Shown: positions 33,239 to 42,135, counted from the first letter of the stretch. The stretch is 64,000 bases of DNA from Novosphingobium sp. (GCF_030696665.1 NZ_JAUYRV010000041.1:1-64000); one strand, 5' to 3'. Notes: a model not told the origin generated them from the letters alone. Translations and numbers: made by a program.

Positions 33239-34729
33239 TCATTTCTTCTTGAGCAGGTCGCCAAGGTTGCCAGGCAAACCGCCCGAACCCAGCCCGGGCA
33301 AACCGCCCATGCCGCCCATTCCGCCGCCCATGCCACCAAGACCGCCCGGCCCCATCTGCTGATCCAGCCCCGGCATGGCAGCGCCAAGGCCACCCTTGCC
33401 GAACAGCGCGCCAAGGCCCTTCAACCCGCCCATCTTCTTGATCTGCTTCATGGCCTTGGCCATTTCCTGATGCATTTTCAGAAGCTTGTTCACGTCCTGC
33501 ACTTGCGTGCCGGAACCCTTGGCCACGCGGATCTTGCGCTTGGCGTTCAGCAGTTCGGGCTTTTCGCGCTCCTTGGGCGTCATGGAACCGATGATCGCGT
33601 CCATGTGCAGCAAAACCTTGTCGTCCATGCCAGACTGCGCCATCGCCGCCTTGGCCTTCTTCATGCCCGGCATCATGCCTGCCAGCGCGCCAAGACCGCC
33701 CATGTTCTGCATCTGCCGCAATTGCGTGCGCAGGTCGTTCATGTCGAACTGACCCTTCGACATGCGCGCCGCAAGCCGTTCAGCGTCCTGCGCATCAATC
33801 GTCGCCGCCGCCTTCTCGACGATGGAGACAATGTCGCCCATGCCAAGGATGCGGCCCGCCACCCGTTCCGGATGGAACGGCTCAATCGCGTCGAGCTTTT
33901 CACCGGTGCCTGCAAACTTGATCGGCTTGCCGGTAACCGCGCGCATCGAAAGCGCCGCACCGCCGCGCGCATCGCCGTCCATGCGGGTCAGCACCACGCC
34001 GGTCAGGTTGACCTCGCCCGAGAATGACTGCGCCACGTTGACCGCGTCCTGCCCGGTCAGCGAATCGACGACGAGCAGCGTTTCCTTCGGCACCGAGACG
34101 GCGGAAACCGCCTTCATCTCGTCCATCAGTGCCGCGTCGACATGCAGGCGGCCTGCGGTGTCGAGCATCAGCACATCGACTGCCTGCAGCTTGGCCGCAT
34201 TCACCGCGCGCGTGGCGATGTCCACCGGCAGTTGGCCTGCAATGATCGGCAGCGTGGCAACGCCCGCCTGCTCGCCCAGCACTTTCAGCTGTTCCTGTGC
34301 TGCCGGACGATTGACGTCCAGCGAGGCCATCAGCACCTTCTTGCCGTGCTTCTCTTTCAGCAGCTTGGCAATCTTGGCGGTGCTGGTGGTCTTGCCCGAA
34401 CCCTGCAGGCCGACCATCATGATCACCACCGGCGGCGCGGCGTTCAGATCCAGTTCGGCAGTACCGCCACCCAGCATTTCAACCAGCGCATCGTTGACAA
34501 TCTTGACAACTTGCTGGCCGGGCGTGACCGATTTCAGGACCGACTGACCAACAGCCTGCTCCGAAACGGATTCAATAAATCGACGGACGACCGGGAGCGC
34601 AACATCGGCTTCGAGCAGCGCGATACGCACTTCGCGCATTGCGGCCAGAACGTCTTCCTCGCGCAGCGCGCCGCGGCCACGCAGGCGGTCAAACACGCCT
34701 CCAAGCCGGTCTGAAAGACTATCGAACAC
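33239..34729 (-). CDS. ffh: Signal recognition particle protein Ffh
   Basis: GTPase of the signal recognition particle; it binds 4.5S RNA and signal peptides and delivers ribosomes to FtsY. The 496-residue protein has an N-domain, a G-domain with GLQGSGKTTSTAKIAK, DVNRPAAQEQL, DTAGRLHVD and TRMDGDARGG, and a methionine-rich M-domain (MKQIKKMGGLKGL) ending in a Gly/Met-rich tail. It is the first gene of the operon running to rplS. Its receptor FtsY is encoded 4.2 kb away on the other strand. No 4.5S RNA gene was seen. Confidence 0.98.
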   Translation of the reverse strand: MFDSLSDRLGGVFDRLRGRGALREEDVLAAMREVRIALLEADVALPVVRRFIESVSEQAVGQSVLKSVTPGQQVVKIVNDALVEMLGGGTAELDLNAAPPVVIMMVGLQGSGKTTSTAKIAKLLKEKHGKKVLMASLDVNRPAAQEQLKVLGEQAGVATLPIIAGQLPVDIATRAVNAAKLQAVDVLMLDTAGRLHVDAALMDEMKAVSAVSVPKETLLVVDSLTGQDAVNVAQSFSGEVNLTGVVLTRMDGDARGGAALSMRAVTGKPIKFAGTGEKLDAIEPFHPERVAGRILGMGDIVSIVEKAAATIDAQDAERLAARMSKGQFDMNDLRTQLRQMQNMGGLGALAGMMPGMKKAKAAMAQSGMDDKVLLHMDAIIGSMTPKEREKPELLNAKRKIRVAKGSGTQVQDVNKLLKMHQEMAKAMKQIKKMGGLKGLGALFGKGGLGAAMPGLDQQMGPGGLGGMGGGMGGMGGLPGLGSGGLPGNLGDLLKKK

Positions 34730-35064
34730 GCCGAATTCCCATCACCATGCCCTTGAAATGACGCCATTTTCGCATAACGCGAAAAACGCCGGTGGGCGAA
34801 ACCTCGCCGACCAGCGTGTGGCATCCTGAACAGGGGCCGTTGTAAAACCGAGAAAGGCTAAGCCCTTCGTCGCGAGGCCCTTAGCCGTTGTCGTGCGCCA
34901 AGGCAAGCGGCTTGGGCCATACCCCCACCGGAACCACGGCCAACCGGGCCTGCAAAGCCAATCTTAACCAAAACTTCAGGACGTTCACCTAGTTTAAGGG
35001 TCGACGGGTAAAGCCTTTTGGCAGGGATTGTCCTTGCTGATGGCAAGTAGTGGAAGCAGGGGTC
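34730..35064. other. Intergenic region between divergent ffh and GGDEF-EAL genes
   Basis: About 335 bases with no plausible gene. It must hold two divergent promoters. An imperfect CTAAG/CTTAG hairpin lies at 34858-34884, and a CtrA-like TTAA-N7-TTCA lies at 34966-34980, oriented toward the GGDEF-EAL gene. Nothing else stands out. Confidence 0.5.
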
Positions 35065-36753
35065 ATGGCAACAGCGCCAATTCACAATGGGCCAACGCGG
35101 GTCGGGATAGACGGCAGTCCAGCAGATGGAACCGCTGACAAGCCGGTCCATGACTACGTTGGTCTTGGCATCATCGTGGCCGCCGTGCTGCTGTTCGTCG
35201 CCAATGGTTCGACAGTACTCACCGATTTCATCCGCTCGGTCCTGACGGGCACTCGGCCGCATGAACCGATGCTCAGCGTTGCGCTGATCCTGAACATCGC
35301 GCTGCTGCTGTTCGGCTGGCGCCGCTACGTCGATCTCACACGCGAGGTCGGCCAGCGTCGCGAAGCCGAGGAAACCGCCCATCGCCTCGCCCATACCGAT
35401 CCACTCACCGGCTGCCTCAACCGGCGCAGCATCAGCCCTGTGCTGGACGAAATGATCGAGACCGCGCGCGCCACCGGCCACGAAGTGGTTGTGGTGATGA
35501 TGGATCTCGACAATTTCAAGCGCTCCAACGATGCGCATGGCCACAAGGCCGGAGACGAAGTGCTCCGCCAATCCGCGCGCCGCGTTGGCGATATTCTGCC
35601 GGAACGTTCGGTTATGGCGCGTCTGGGCGGCGATGAATTCGCTTTTGCTGCAATTTACGACCCTGACCATGTCGAAGCGATCGATCGCTTGATGGCCCGC
35701 ATCAGCATTGCCATCAACCGTCCGATCGAAGTCGAAGGCGTGGTGCTGGATATCACCGCCTCCTTCGGCCTCGCCACTTCGGCGGACCGAGCCAACTGCC
35801 AGCCCGGCGAGGCTGCGGCCAAGCTTATGCACCGCGCCGATCTTGCCATGTATCAGGCCAAGAAGTCTGGCCGGAACCGCTATTGCTGGTTCGAACAGAG
35901 CATGGAAAACGAACTGCGCTTCCGCAGCGAACTGGAGCGCGGCATCCGCGACGGCATTCCGCGCGGCGAATTTGTGCCGTTCTATGAAAAGCAGATCAAT
36001 CTCGATACCGGCGAACTCACCGGCTTTGAAATGCTGGCCCGCTGGAAAAGCCCGAAGCACGGTCTGCTTTCGCCCGAAATCTTCATCGCCATTGCTGAAG
36101 AAATCGGCCTGATCTCTGAACTGTCGGAAAGCCTGATCCGGCAGGCGCTAAAGGACGCCCGTGACTGGGATCCACGCCTGACGCTGTCGGTCAACATCTC
36201 GCCGATGCAGTTGCGCGATCCTTGGTTTGCGCAAAAGCTGCTCAAGCTGCTGGTAGAGGCCAATTTCCCGCCGCATCGGCTCGACATTGAAATCACCGAG
36301 ACCTGCCTGCATGAAAACATCGGGGTGGTTCGCACGCTGATCACCAGCCTGAAAAATCAGGGCATCCGCATCAGCCTCGATGATTTCGGCACCGGCTATT
36401 CCAGCCTTGCGCAGTTGCGCACCCTGCCGTTCGACCAGATCAAGATTGACCGCTTCTTCGTCTCGAACCTGGGCAAGAACAAGGACAGCGATACCATTGT
36501 CGAAGCGATCTCGTCGCTCGGCAAGGGGCTGAACCTGCCGATTACCGCAGAAGGCATCGAGAGCATCGAAGTGCTTGCAGAATTGCGCAAATATGGCTCG
36601 TTCAAGGGCCAAGGCTTTCTTTACGGCCAGCCTTCAGACGCAGATTCCGTCCGCACATTGCTGGCAGAAGGCAACCTGCTGCCGATGGGGCCTGTCGAAG
36701 CACCGGATGCGCCCGCCGCTGATCCTGAACCCCCGCGCGCCGCCACGGCCTGA
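35065..36753 (+). CDS. GGDEF-EAL cyclic di-GMP signalling protein
   Basis: Membrane protein with both a diguanylate cyclase and a phosphodiesterase domain. The 562-residue protein has two N-terminal helices (about 32-46 and 70-86), a GGDEF domain with intact GGDEF (188-192), and an EAL domain with EML at 322-324, the metal-site EITETCL and DDFGTGYSSL, and KIDRFFV. The upstream inhibitory RxxD site reads RSVM, so product feedback is probably lost. The EAL core motifs are kept, so either activity is possible. The ATG at 35065 is preferred; a GTG at 35050 is an alternative. Confidence 0.94.
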   Translation: MATAPIHNGPTRVGIDGSPADGTADKPVHDYVGLGIIVAAVLLFVANGSTVLTDFIRSVLTGTRPHEPMLSVALILNIALLLFGWRRYVDLTREVGQRREAEETAHRLAHTDPLTGCLNRRSISPVLDEMIETARATGHEVVVVMMDLDNFKRSNDAHGHKAGDEVLRQSARRVGDILPERSVMARLGGDEFAFAAIYDPDHVEAIDRLMARISIAINRPIEVEGVVLDITASFGLATSADRANCQPGEAAAKLMHRADLAMYQAKKSGRNRYCWFEQSMENELRFRSELERGIRDGIPRGEFVPFYEKQINLDTGELTGFEMLARWKSPKHGLLSPEIFIAIAEEIGLISELSESLIRQALKDARDWDPRLTLSVNISPMQLRDPWFAQKLLKLLVEANFPPHRLDIEITETCLHENIGVVRTLITSLKNQGIRISLDDFGTGYSSLAQLRTLPFDQIKIDRFFVSNLGKNKDSDTIVEAISSLGKGLNLPITAEGIESIEVLAELRKYGSFKGQGFLYGQPSDADSVRTLLAEGNLLPMGPVEAPDAPAADPEPPRAATA

Positions 36754-36831
36754 TTTCAGCCCGTTCCCGGCCAGCGTTGAGTTTTCCGGCACGCATTGCC
36801 TTGAGGCGCGGCAATCCCTAAGTCGCGCCTC

Positions 36832-37653
36832 ATGCGCATTCCCTTTCGCAAGATGCACGGCCTCGGCAATGATTTCGTGGTGATCGACGCCCGCGAGATG
36901 CCCGTCGCCATGTCCGCGCTACGCGCTGCGGCTTTGGCTGACCGGCGGACAGGCATTGGCTGCGACCAGTTGATTTTGCTGGAAACTTCCGACGCTGCCG
37001 ATGTGAAGATGCGCATTTTCAACCATGACGGCAGCGAGGTTGAAGCTTGCGGCAATGCCAGCCGCGCTGTCGGCCTGCTGCTGGGTGGCACGCAAAGCAT
37101 TGAAACGCTTGGCGGAATGATCCGCTCCGAAGCGCGCGCTGAGGGCGTCTCGGTCGATATGGGCGCACCCCGGCTGGGCTGGGACGAAATCCCGGTGGCC
37201 TATGCGATGGACACGCTGGAAATGCCCGTTGGGTGGGAGGATCTGGAGAACCCGGTCGGCGTCAACGTCGGCAATCCGCACGTGATTTTCTTCGTGCCCG
37301 ATGCCGATGCGGTGGACCTTGAACGGCTCGGCCCGCTGATCGAGTGCGATCCGCTTTTTCCGCAGAAAATCAACGTCAACGTCGCCAGTGTGGTCGGCAC
37401 CGATCACCTGAAGCTGCGCGTGTGGGAGCGCGGCGTGGGCCTGACACGCGCCTGCGGCACCGGCGCGTGCGCCACCGCCGTCGCCGCGATCCGTCGCAAG
37501 CTGACGGGGCGCAAGGTGCGCGTGGACTTGCCCGGAGGCCCACTGACGATCACATGGCCGGAAAATGCAGGCGCGGGCGGCAACATCGATATGACAGGCC
37601 CGGCCGCGCTCAGCTTCGAAGGCACGTTCGAGGATGCCGACTTTCCGGCATGA
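36832..37653 (+). CDS. dapF: Diaminopimelate epimerase
   Basis: Converts LL- to meso-diaminopimelate for lysine and peptidoglycan, without cofactor, by two cysteines. The 273-residue protein shows MRIPFRKMHGLGNDFVVID at the start, the first catalytic Cys in EACGNASRA (about 77) and the second in TRACGTGACAT (about 218). Length is standard. Its stop overlaps the mtaB start by four bases, so it leads the dapF-mtaB-ftsY-ispZ operon. asd, acting earlier in the pathway, is also in this window. Confidence 0.97.
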   Translation: MRIPFRKMHGLGNDFVVIDAREMPVAMSALRAAALADRRTGIGCDQLILLETSDAADVKMRIFNHDGSEVEACGNASRAVGLLLGGTQSIETLGGMIRSEARAEGVSVDMGAPRLGWDEIPVAYAMDTLEMPVGWEDLENPVGVNVGNPHVIFFVPDADAVDLERLGPLIECDPLFPQKINVNVASVVGTDHLKLRVWERGVGLTRACGTGACATAVAAIRRKLTGRKVRVDLPGGPLTITWPENAGAGGNIDMTGPAALSFEGTFEDADFPA

Positions 37654-38936
37654 GCGCTCAAGTCGTCTCGCTCGGCTGCCGCCTGAACATCGCCGAAAGC
37701 GAGGCGATCCGGGGCTTTCTGGCCGATGGCCCGCCCACCGTGGTGGTCAATACCTGCGCGGTGACAGCCGAGGCCGTGCGCCAGTCGCGCCGCGCGGTGC
37801 GCAAGCTGCGGCGGGAGCATCCCGATGCGCGGCTGGTCGTGACGGGGTGCGCTGCGACGATTGAGGCTGAGGCTTTCGCTGCGATGCCCGAAGTCGATGC
37901 TGTGGTTTCCAACACGATCAAGCTTCTTGAACAAAGCTGGCTCCCCCGCGAAGGCGGGGGCCTCGGGCAGCACGGAGCAACACTCCTGAGACCCCCGCCT
38001 TCGCGGGGGAGCAGTGAGGGTGTTTTGGAGCATCGGCGTGTTGGATTGCACACCCGCGCATTCGTTCCGGTGCAGAACGGGTGCGATCATGCCTGTACGT
38101 TCTGCATCATCCCACAGGGGCGCGGAAAAAGCGTTTCATTGCCGATAGTTGATGTGCTTTCAGCGGTCGAAAGCGCGATATTCCTGAACAGCACCAAGAT
38201 GCACCTAGACGCACCTAAAGCGCATCAGGGCGTCAATGAAGTGGTCTTGACCGGGGTTGATGTGACTTCATGGGGCGCTGACCTGCCGGGTGCCCCAAAG
38301 CTCGGCGATCTGGTCGCTGCGATCCTCGAAGCGTTCCCCACCCTCCCCCGGATTCGCCTCTCCTCGCTTGATGGGGTGGAGATCGATCCGCTCCTTTTCG
38401 ACCTCATCACCACCGAACCGCGCATGATGCCGCACATCCACCTCTCGCTGCAGTCCGGTAGCGACATGGTGCTGAAAAGGATGAAGCGGCGACACTCGCG
38501 CGCGCAGGCAATAGACCTTGTGCAGCGGATGAAGGCGCGGCGGCCCGAACTTGCCATCGGCGCAGACCTGATCGCCGGGTTTCCAACCGAAACCGCTGAA
38601 ATGCATGAAGAAAACGTGTCGATCGTGCGCGAATGCGGGATCGTTCACGGCCACATTTTCCCCTACTCCCCCCGCCCCGGCACTCCGGCAGCGCGGATGC
38701 CGCAAGTCGATCCGGTTTTGGTCCGTGAGCGGGCTGCCGAAGTCCGCGCTGCTGTGGCAGAAGAACGCGCCCGCTGGCTCGGCTCGCTGATCGGCAAACC
38801 CGCGCAAATCCTTGCCGAGCGCGACGGAACCGGCCATGCGGGCCACTTTGCGAGCTATCGCGTGCCGCAAGGCGTGGCTGCGGGCAGCCTCGTGACGGTA
38901 ACGCCGACCAAGATTGTTGAAGGAATACTGGAATGA
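37650..38936 (+). CDS. mtaB: tRNA t6A37 methylthiotransferase MtaB, with repeat-derived insertion
   Basis: Radical-SAM enzyme that adds a methylthio group to t6A37 of tRNA. The 428-residue protein has the N-terminal MTTase domain with CRLN (12-15), VNTCAVT and TGCAAT cysteines, the radical-SAM CxxxCxxC in NGCDHACTFCIIPQ, GVDVTSWG, and a C-terminal TRAM-like region. Between the first domain and the SAM core lies an extra stretch of about 28 residues encoded by a palindromic DNA repeat (37940-38013). A smaller insertion seems to follow near residue 175. The frame stays open, so the protein is probably functional. Four-base overlaps join it to dapF and ftsY. Confidence 0.93.
   Translation: MSAQVVSLGCRLNIAESEAIRGFLADGPPTVVVNTCAVTAEAVRQSRRAVRKLRREHPDARLVVTGCAATIEAEAFAAMPEVDAVVSNTIKLLEQSWLPREGGGLGQHGATLLRPPPSRGSSEGVLEHRRVGLHTRAFVPVQNGCDHACTFCIIPQGRGKSVSLPIVDVLSAVESAIFLNSTKMHLDAPKAHQGVNEVVLTGVDVTSWGADLPGAPKLGDLVAAILEAFPTLPRIRLSSLDGVEIDPLLFDLITTEPRMMPHIHLSLQSGSDMVLKRMKRRHSRAQAIDLVQRMKARRPELAIGADLIAGFPTETAEMHEENVSIVRECGIVHGHIFPYSPRPGTPAARMPQVDPVLVRERAAEVRAAVAEERARWLGSLIGKPAQILAERDGTGHAGHFASYRVPQGVAAGSLVTVTPTKIVEGILE
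37940..38013. repeat. Palindromic repeat inserted in frame within mtaB
   Basis: The left part contains CCCCCGCGAAGGCGGGGG and the right part its complement, CCCCCGCCTTCGCGGGGG, 30-odd bases further on. Each arm is itself nearly palindromic. The unit encodes part of the segment between WLPREGG and RGSSEGV in MtaB without breaking the frame, like the protein-coding palindromic elements first described in Rickettsia. Confidence 0.75.
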
Positions 38937-39871
38937 GTCCGGAAACCGCCAGTTCAAGCTGGTCCGACCGTCTGCTGGGAGGTTTTCGCAAGACTTCTGA
39001 ACGGCTTGCGGAAAATCTCGGTGGCATCGTCGGCGCATCGCGGCTGACCGAGGCGCAGCTTGACGATCTTGAGGACGCGCTGATCCTCTCCGACCTCGGC
39101 CCCCGCGCCGCCGCGCGTATCCGCGAGAAGCTGAAGGCGGCGAAATTCGAGAACGGCGTGGACGAGCAGGGCTTGAAGGAAGCCGTGGCCGAGGAAATCG
39201 CCGCGATCCTGCGCCCGGTGGCCAAGCCGCTGGAAATCGTGGCTTTTCCGCGCCCGCAAGTGATCCTTGTGATCGGCGTGAACGGTTCGGGCAAAACCAC
39301 CACCATCGCCAAGCTGGCGCACCTGTTCCAGGAGCAGGACTATGGCGTGATGCTGGCCGCCGGTGATACCTTCCGCGCCGCCGCCATCGGCCAGCTGAAG
39401 GTCTGGGCCGAGCGGTTGGGCGTTCCCATCGTGACCGGGCCTGAAGGCGGAGACCCGGCGGCGATCGTGTTCGACGCCGTGAAATCGGCCACCGACACCG
39501 GGATCGACACGCTGATCGTCGACACGGCGGGCCGGTTGCAGAACAAGCGCGAGTTGATGGACGAACTGGCCAAAGTGCGCCGCGTTCTGGGCCGCCTGAA
39601 CCCCGAAGCGCCGCACGACGTGGTGCTGGTGCTGGATGCCACCAACGGGCAGAACGCCTTGCAACAGATCGAGATTTTCAAGGAAGTGGCAGGCGTGACC
39701 GGCCTGATCATGACGAAGCTGGACGGTACCGCGCGCGGGGGCGTGCTGGTTGCGGCGGCGGAGCAATATGGCCTGCCGATCCACGCGATTGGCGTAGGCG
39801 AAAAGATCGATGATCTGCGGCCCTTCGACCCCGACCTGCTGGCCAAGGTCATCGCGGGAGTTTACCGATGA
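38933..39871 (+). CDS. ftsY: Signal recognition particle receptor FtsY
   Basis: Membrane-associated GTPase that receives SRP-ribosome complexes from Ffh. The 312-residue protein has the N-domain and a G-domain with GVNGSGKTTTIAKLAH (G1), DTFRAAAIGQLK, DTAGRLQNKRELMDEL (G3) and MTKLDGTARGG (G4). The acidic A-domain found in E. coli is missing, so membrane binding must rely on the N-terminal helix. It overlaps mtaB and ispZ by four bases. Confidence 0.97.
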   Translation: MSPETASSSWSDRLLGGFRKTSERLAENLGGIVGASRLTEAQLDDLEDALILSDLGPRAAARIREKLKAAKFENGVDEQGLKEAVAEEIAAILRPVAKPLEIVAFPRPQVILVIGVNGSGKTTTIAKLAHLFQEQDYGVMLAAGDTFRAAAIGQLKVWAERLGVPIVTGPEGGDPAAIVFDAVKSATDTGIDTLIVDTAGRLQNKRELMDELAKVRRVLGRLNPEAPHDVVLVLDATNGQNALQQIEIFKEVAGVTGLIMTKLDGTARGGVLVAAAEQYGLPIHAIGVGEKIDDLRPFDPDLLAKVIAGVYR

Positions 39872-40527
39872 GCGCCGCTGACAAGAAGCCCAAGTCATCG
39901 TGGGTCAACCTGCTGGTCGATTACGGCCCGCTGTTGGTGTTCTTCCTCGCCTACCGCTATTTCAAACCATCTGGCGGCGATGCTGGCCTTGCCGAAGTGG
40001 TGGCGGTGACCAAGGGCACGGCGGTGTTCATGGTGGCGACGGTGGCGGCGCTGATTATATCAAAGCTTCGGCTGGGCAAGATTTCGCCGATGCTGTGGCT
40101 GTCCACCGTGCTGATCCTCGGCTTCGGCACGCTGACCGTGCTGCTGGGCGATCCGTTCTGGATTCAGGTAAAGCCGACCGCAATCTACCTGTTGTTTGCA
40201 GGCGTGCTGTTTGCCGGACTTGCGAAGGGCAAGCCCATGCTGCGCTATCTGCTGGAAGCTGCGTTTGAGGGGCTGAGCAACGAAGGATGGCTCAAGCTGT
40301 CACGCAACTGGGCGTTCTTCTTCCTGTTCCTTGCCGGATTGAACGAGGTTTTGCGCTACTTCTTCAACACCCCCAACGGCAATTTCGAGATTTGGTTACA
40401 GGCCAAGCTGTGGGGCGTGACCACGCTGTCGTTCCTGTTCACCTTCACGCAGATTCCCATGCTGTTGAAGCACGGGCTGGCGGTTGAGGCCGAAACCGAC
40501 GTTGAGAAGAACCCGCCGCACGATTGA
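39868..40527 (+). CDS. yciB: Inner membrane-spanning septation protein (YciB/IspZ)
   Basis: Integral membrane protein of the YciB/IspZ family, implicated in septation and envelope synthesis. The 219-residue protein has about five helices, the starting motif WVNLLVDYGPLLVFFLAYRY, LGKISPMLWLSTVLILGFG and LSRNWAFFFLFLAGLNEVLR, with KPTAIYLLFAG in the middle; all are conserved in the family. It is the last gene of the dapF-mtaB-ftsY operon, which fits its common position after ftsY in sphingomonads. Confidence 0.92.
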   Translation: MSAADKKPKSSWVNLLVDYGPLLVFFLAYRYFKPSGGDAGLAEVVAVTKGTAVFMVATVAALIISKLRLGKISPMLWLSTVLILGFGTLTVLLGDPFWIQVKPTAIYLLFAGVLFAGLAKGKPMLRYLLEAAFEGLSNEGWLKLSRNWAFFFLFLAGLNEVLRYFFNTPNGNFEIWLQAKLWGVTTLSFLFTFTQIPMLLKHGLAVEAETDVEKNPPHD

Positions 40528-40650
40528 GCAGGGGTGCTCCACCCCATTTTCATGTGACTTTTGCGCCACGCTGCCTAATATGCGCGGCAACCGCAGGGGG
40601 GCATGGTCGTGCCCCTGCCAACATGACGGTTGCAAATAGGGGGAAATCTC

Positions 40651-41223
40651 ATGGCCAAGTTCTTTGGCAATCTTCATCTCGTACTGGTTGTCGGCCTTGT
40701 TGCCGCCATCGCTGTGATGTTCGCCTATGGCGATTCCGCGCCCGTCGATGCCAACTCTGTGCTGCGCTGGCTGCACATCTTCTTCGGCATCGTGTGGATC
40801 GGCCTGCTCTATTACCTGAACTTCGTGCAGGTGCCGACCATGCCGAAGATCCCGGCCGAACAGAAGGGCGCGATCACCGGGCACATCGCTCCCAAGGTGT
40901 TCTTCTTCTTCCGTTATGGCGCGCTGCTGACCGTGCTGACCGGTCTCGGCATCGCAGTCGTCTCGGGCTATGCCCATCAGGCGATGACCTTTACCGGTGA
41001 AGGCAACGTCAACCTGATCGGCCTTGGCATGTGGCTGGCGCTGATCATGGCCTTCAACGTGTGGTTCATCATCTGGCCCGCACAGAAGAAGGTGCTTGGC
41101 ATCGTGGAAGCGACGGCTGAGGAAAAGGCTGCTGCTGCGCCCCGCGCGCTTTACGCCAGCCGCACCAACACCCTGCTTTCGCTGCCGATGCTTTATGCAA
41201 TGGTGAGCGCAAACCTCGGCTGA
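40651..41223 (+). CDS. PuuD-like (urate hydroxylase membrane domain) protein
   Basis: Membrane protein resembling the N-terminal membrane part of bacterial PuuD urate hydroxylase, but without its cytochrome c domain. The 190-residue protein has five likely helices, an RWLHIFFGIVWIGLLYYLNF motif with a histidine, the IAPKVFFFFRYGALLTV helix and FNVWFIIWPAQKK. The family is common as a stand-alone gene in alphaproteobacteria, and its role is unsettled; the conserved histidine hints at haem. The ATG at 40651 follows AGGGGGAAA. A strong terminator follows. Confidence 0.78.
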   Translation: MAKFFGNLHLVLVVGLVAAIAVMFAYGDSAPVDANSVLRWLHIFFGIVWIGLLYYLNFVQVPTMPKIPAEQKGAITGHIAPKVFFFFRYGALLTVLTGLGIAVVSGYAHQAMTFTGEGNVNLIGLGMWLALIMAFNVWFIIWPAQKKVLGIVEATAEEKAAAAPRALYASRTNTLLSLPMLYAMVSANLG

Positions 41224-41250
41224 TACGTTTCAGCTTGGTGGTTGAAAATC

Positions 41251-41285
41251 GAGCGCGGCATCTGCGGATGTCGCGCTCTTTTTTT
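41251..41285 (+). terminator. Intrinsic terminator after the PuuD-like gene
   Basis: GAGCGCGGCATC pairs with GATGTCGCGCTC (one G-T wobble) around a short loop, followed by seven or more T residues. Confidence 0.92.
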
Positions 41286-41405
41286 GCTTCGTGCCTATTG
41301 GCAATAAGACAGGCCGCTGAAACTGCCGGGATATTTTTGCACGCCCGGGCGTTGCGCTCTTAACCCGCGTTGCGGGCGAGACACCTTAGGGGAGTAATTC
41401 ATCAC

Positions 41406-41711
41406 ATGCGCAAGTTTACCCTGATCGCCGCCGCAGCGGCCAGTGCCCTGGCTCTTTCGGCCTGTTCGGAACAGACCCAGGATGCTGCAGAAACCACCGC
41501 TGAATCAGCAGGTAACGACGTTGCGAACGCCGCCGACAAGGCTGCGGCTGCAACCGACGAACTGGGCGACAAGGCTGCCAAGGCCGTGGATGATGCCGCT
41601 GCTGCAACCGACGAACTGGGTGCCAAGGCTGCTGCCGACGCGAAGCAGGAAGCGGCAGAAGCCGAAGCCAGCCTGCACAACGAATCCGTGGCCGAAGCCA
41701 AGAAAGACTAA
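41406..41711 (+). CDS. Small Ala-rich lipoprotein with tandem repeats
   Basis: A 101-residue predicted lipoprotein: signal peptide and lipobox ALALSACSEQ, with lipidation at Cys20. The mature part is almost all Ala, Asp, Glu and Lys, predicted helical, and contains a repeated ATDELG block encoded by two 54-base DNA copies. It resembles entericidin-like or LEA-like small proteins only in composition; I do not assign a function. A GGGGAG stands upstream of the ATG. It is convergent with the response regulator gene. Confidence 0.75.
   Translation: MRKFTLIAAAAASALALSACSEQTQDAAETTAESAGNDVANAADKAAAATDELGDKAAKAVDDAAAATDELGAKAAADAKQEAAEAEASLHNESVAEAKKD
41547..41654 (+). repeat. Two tandem 54-base copies inside the lipoprotein gene
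   Basis: GCTGCAACCGACGAACTGGG is found identically at 41547 and 41601, exactly 54 bases (18 codons) apart, with diverged sequence after it. The unit keeps the reading frame, so copy number can change without frameshift. Confidence 0.7.
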
Positions 41712-41723
41712 GTCAAACGCTCA

Positions 41724-41758
41724 CCCCGTCATTGCGGACGCTGTCCGGGATGACGGGG
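41724..41758. terminator. Convergent hairpin between lipoprotein and response regulator genes
   Basis: CCCCGTCAT (41724-41732) pairs perfectly with ATGACGGGG (41750-41758), with an inner CGGAC/GTCCG stem. It can serve both converging genes and resembles common sphingomonad palindromic repeats. Confidence 0.6.
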
Positions 41759-41784
41759 CATTACTGTGATCAGCACGACCTGGA

Positions 41785-42135
41785 TCAACTTGTGAAAAAC
41801 GCGGCCAGCTTTTCAATCAGGTGGGCCGAAACATAGGGTTTGCCAAGGATCGGGCGATCATCAAACGGCGCTTCGACCGAGCCATAACCGGTAGCGATGA
41901 CGAACGGCACATTGCGTTGTGCCAAAGCGGCGGCGGCAGCAAGGCTGGGTTCGCCCGCAAGGTTCCAGTCGAGCACCGCAGCATCAATGCCCCCTGCGGC
42001 AATTGCCTCCAGTGCATCGTTCAGACGGCCGACTGGCCCCAGCGGCACGGCGCCTGCATCTTCCAGCGTATCGCAAAGCATGGCCGCGACGATGAATTCG
42101 TCCTCAACAACGAGGATGCGCTTACCTGCTATCAT
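41785..42135 (-). CDS. Single-domain response regulator
   Basis: Receiver domain without an output domain, 116 residues. It has the acidic pair in VVEDEFI (10-12), the phospho-acceptor Asp in AAVLDWNLAG (about 56), a Thr in IATGYGS (about 83) and Lys in ILGKPY (about 99). Its start codon directly follows the stop of the HWE kinase gene, so the two form a pair. Such lone receivers in alphaproteobacteria often pass phosphate onward or act as sinks. Confidence 0.9.
   Translation of the reverse strand: MIAGKRILVVEDEFIVAAMLCDTLEDAGAVPLGPVGRLNDALEAIAAGGIDAAVLDWNLAGEPSLAAAAALAQRNVPFVIATGYGSVEAPFDDRPILGKPYVSAHLIEKLAAFFTS

Noticed and set aside
34800..34960. 4.5S SRP RNA gene next to ffh
   Set aside because: Some GC-rich pairing is present, but the conserved GGTCAGGTCCGGAAGGAAGCAGC tetraloop region is not found.
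34858..36060. 400-codon minus-strand frame
   Set aside because: Antisense to the GGDEF-EAL gene and its upstream region; no recognisable domain.
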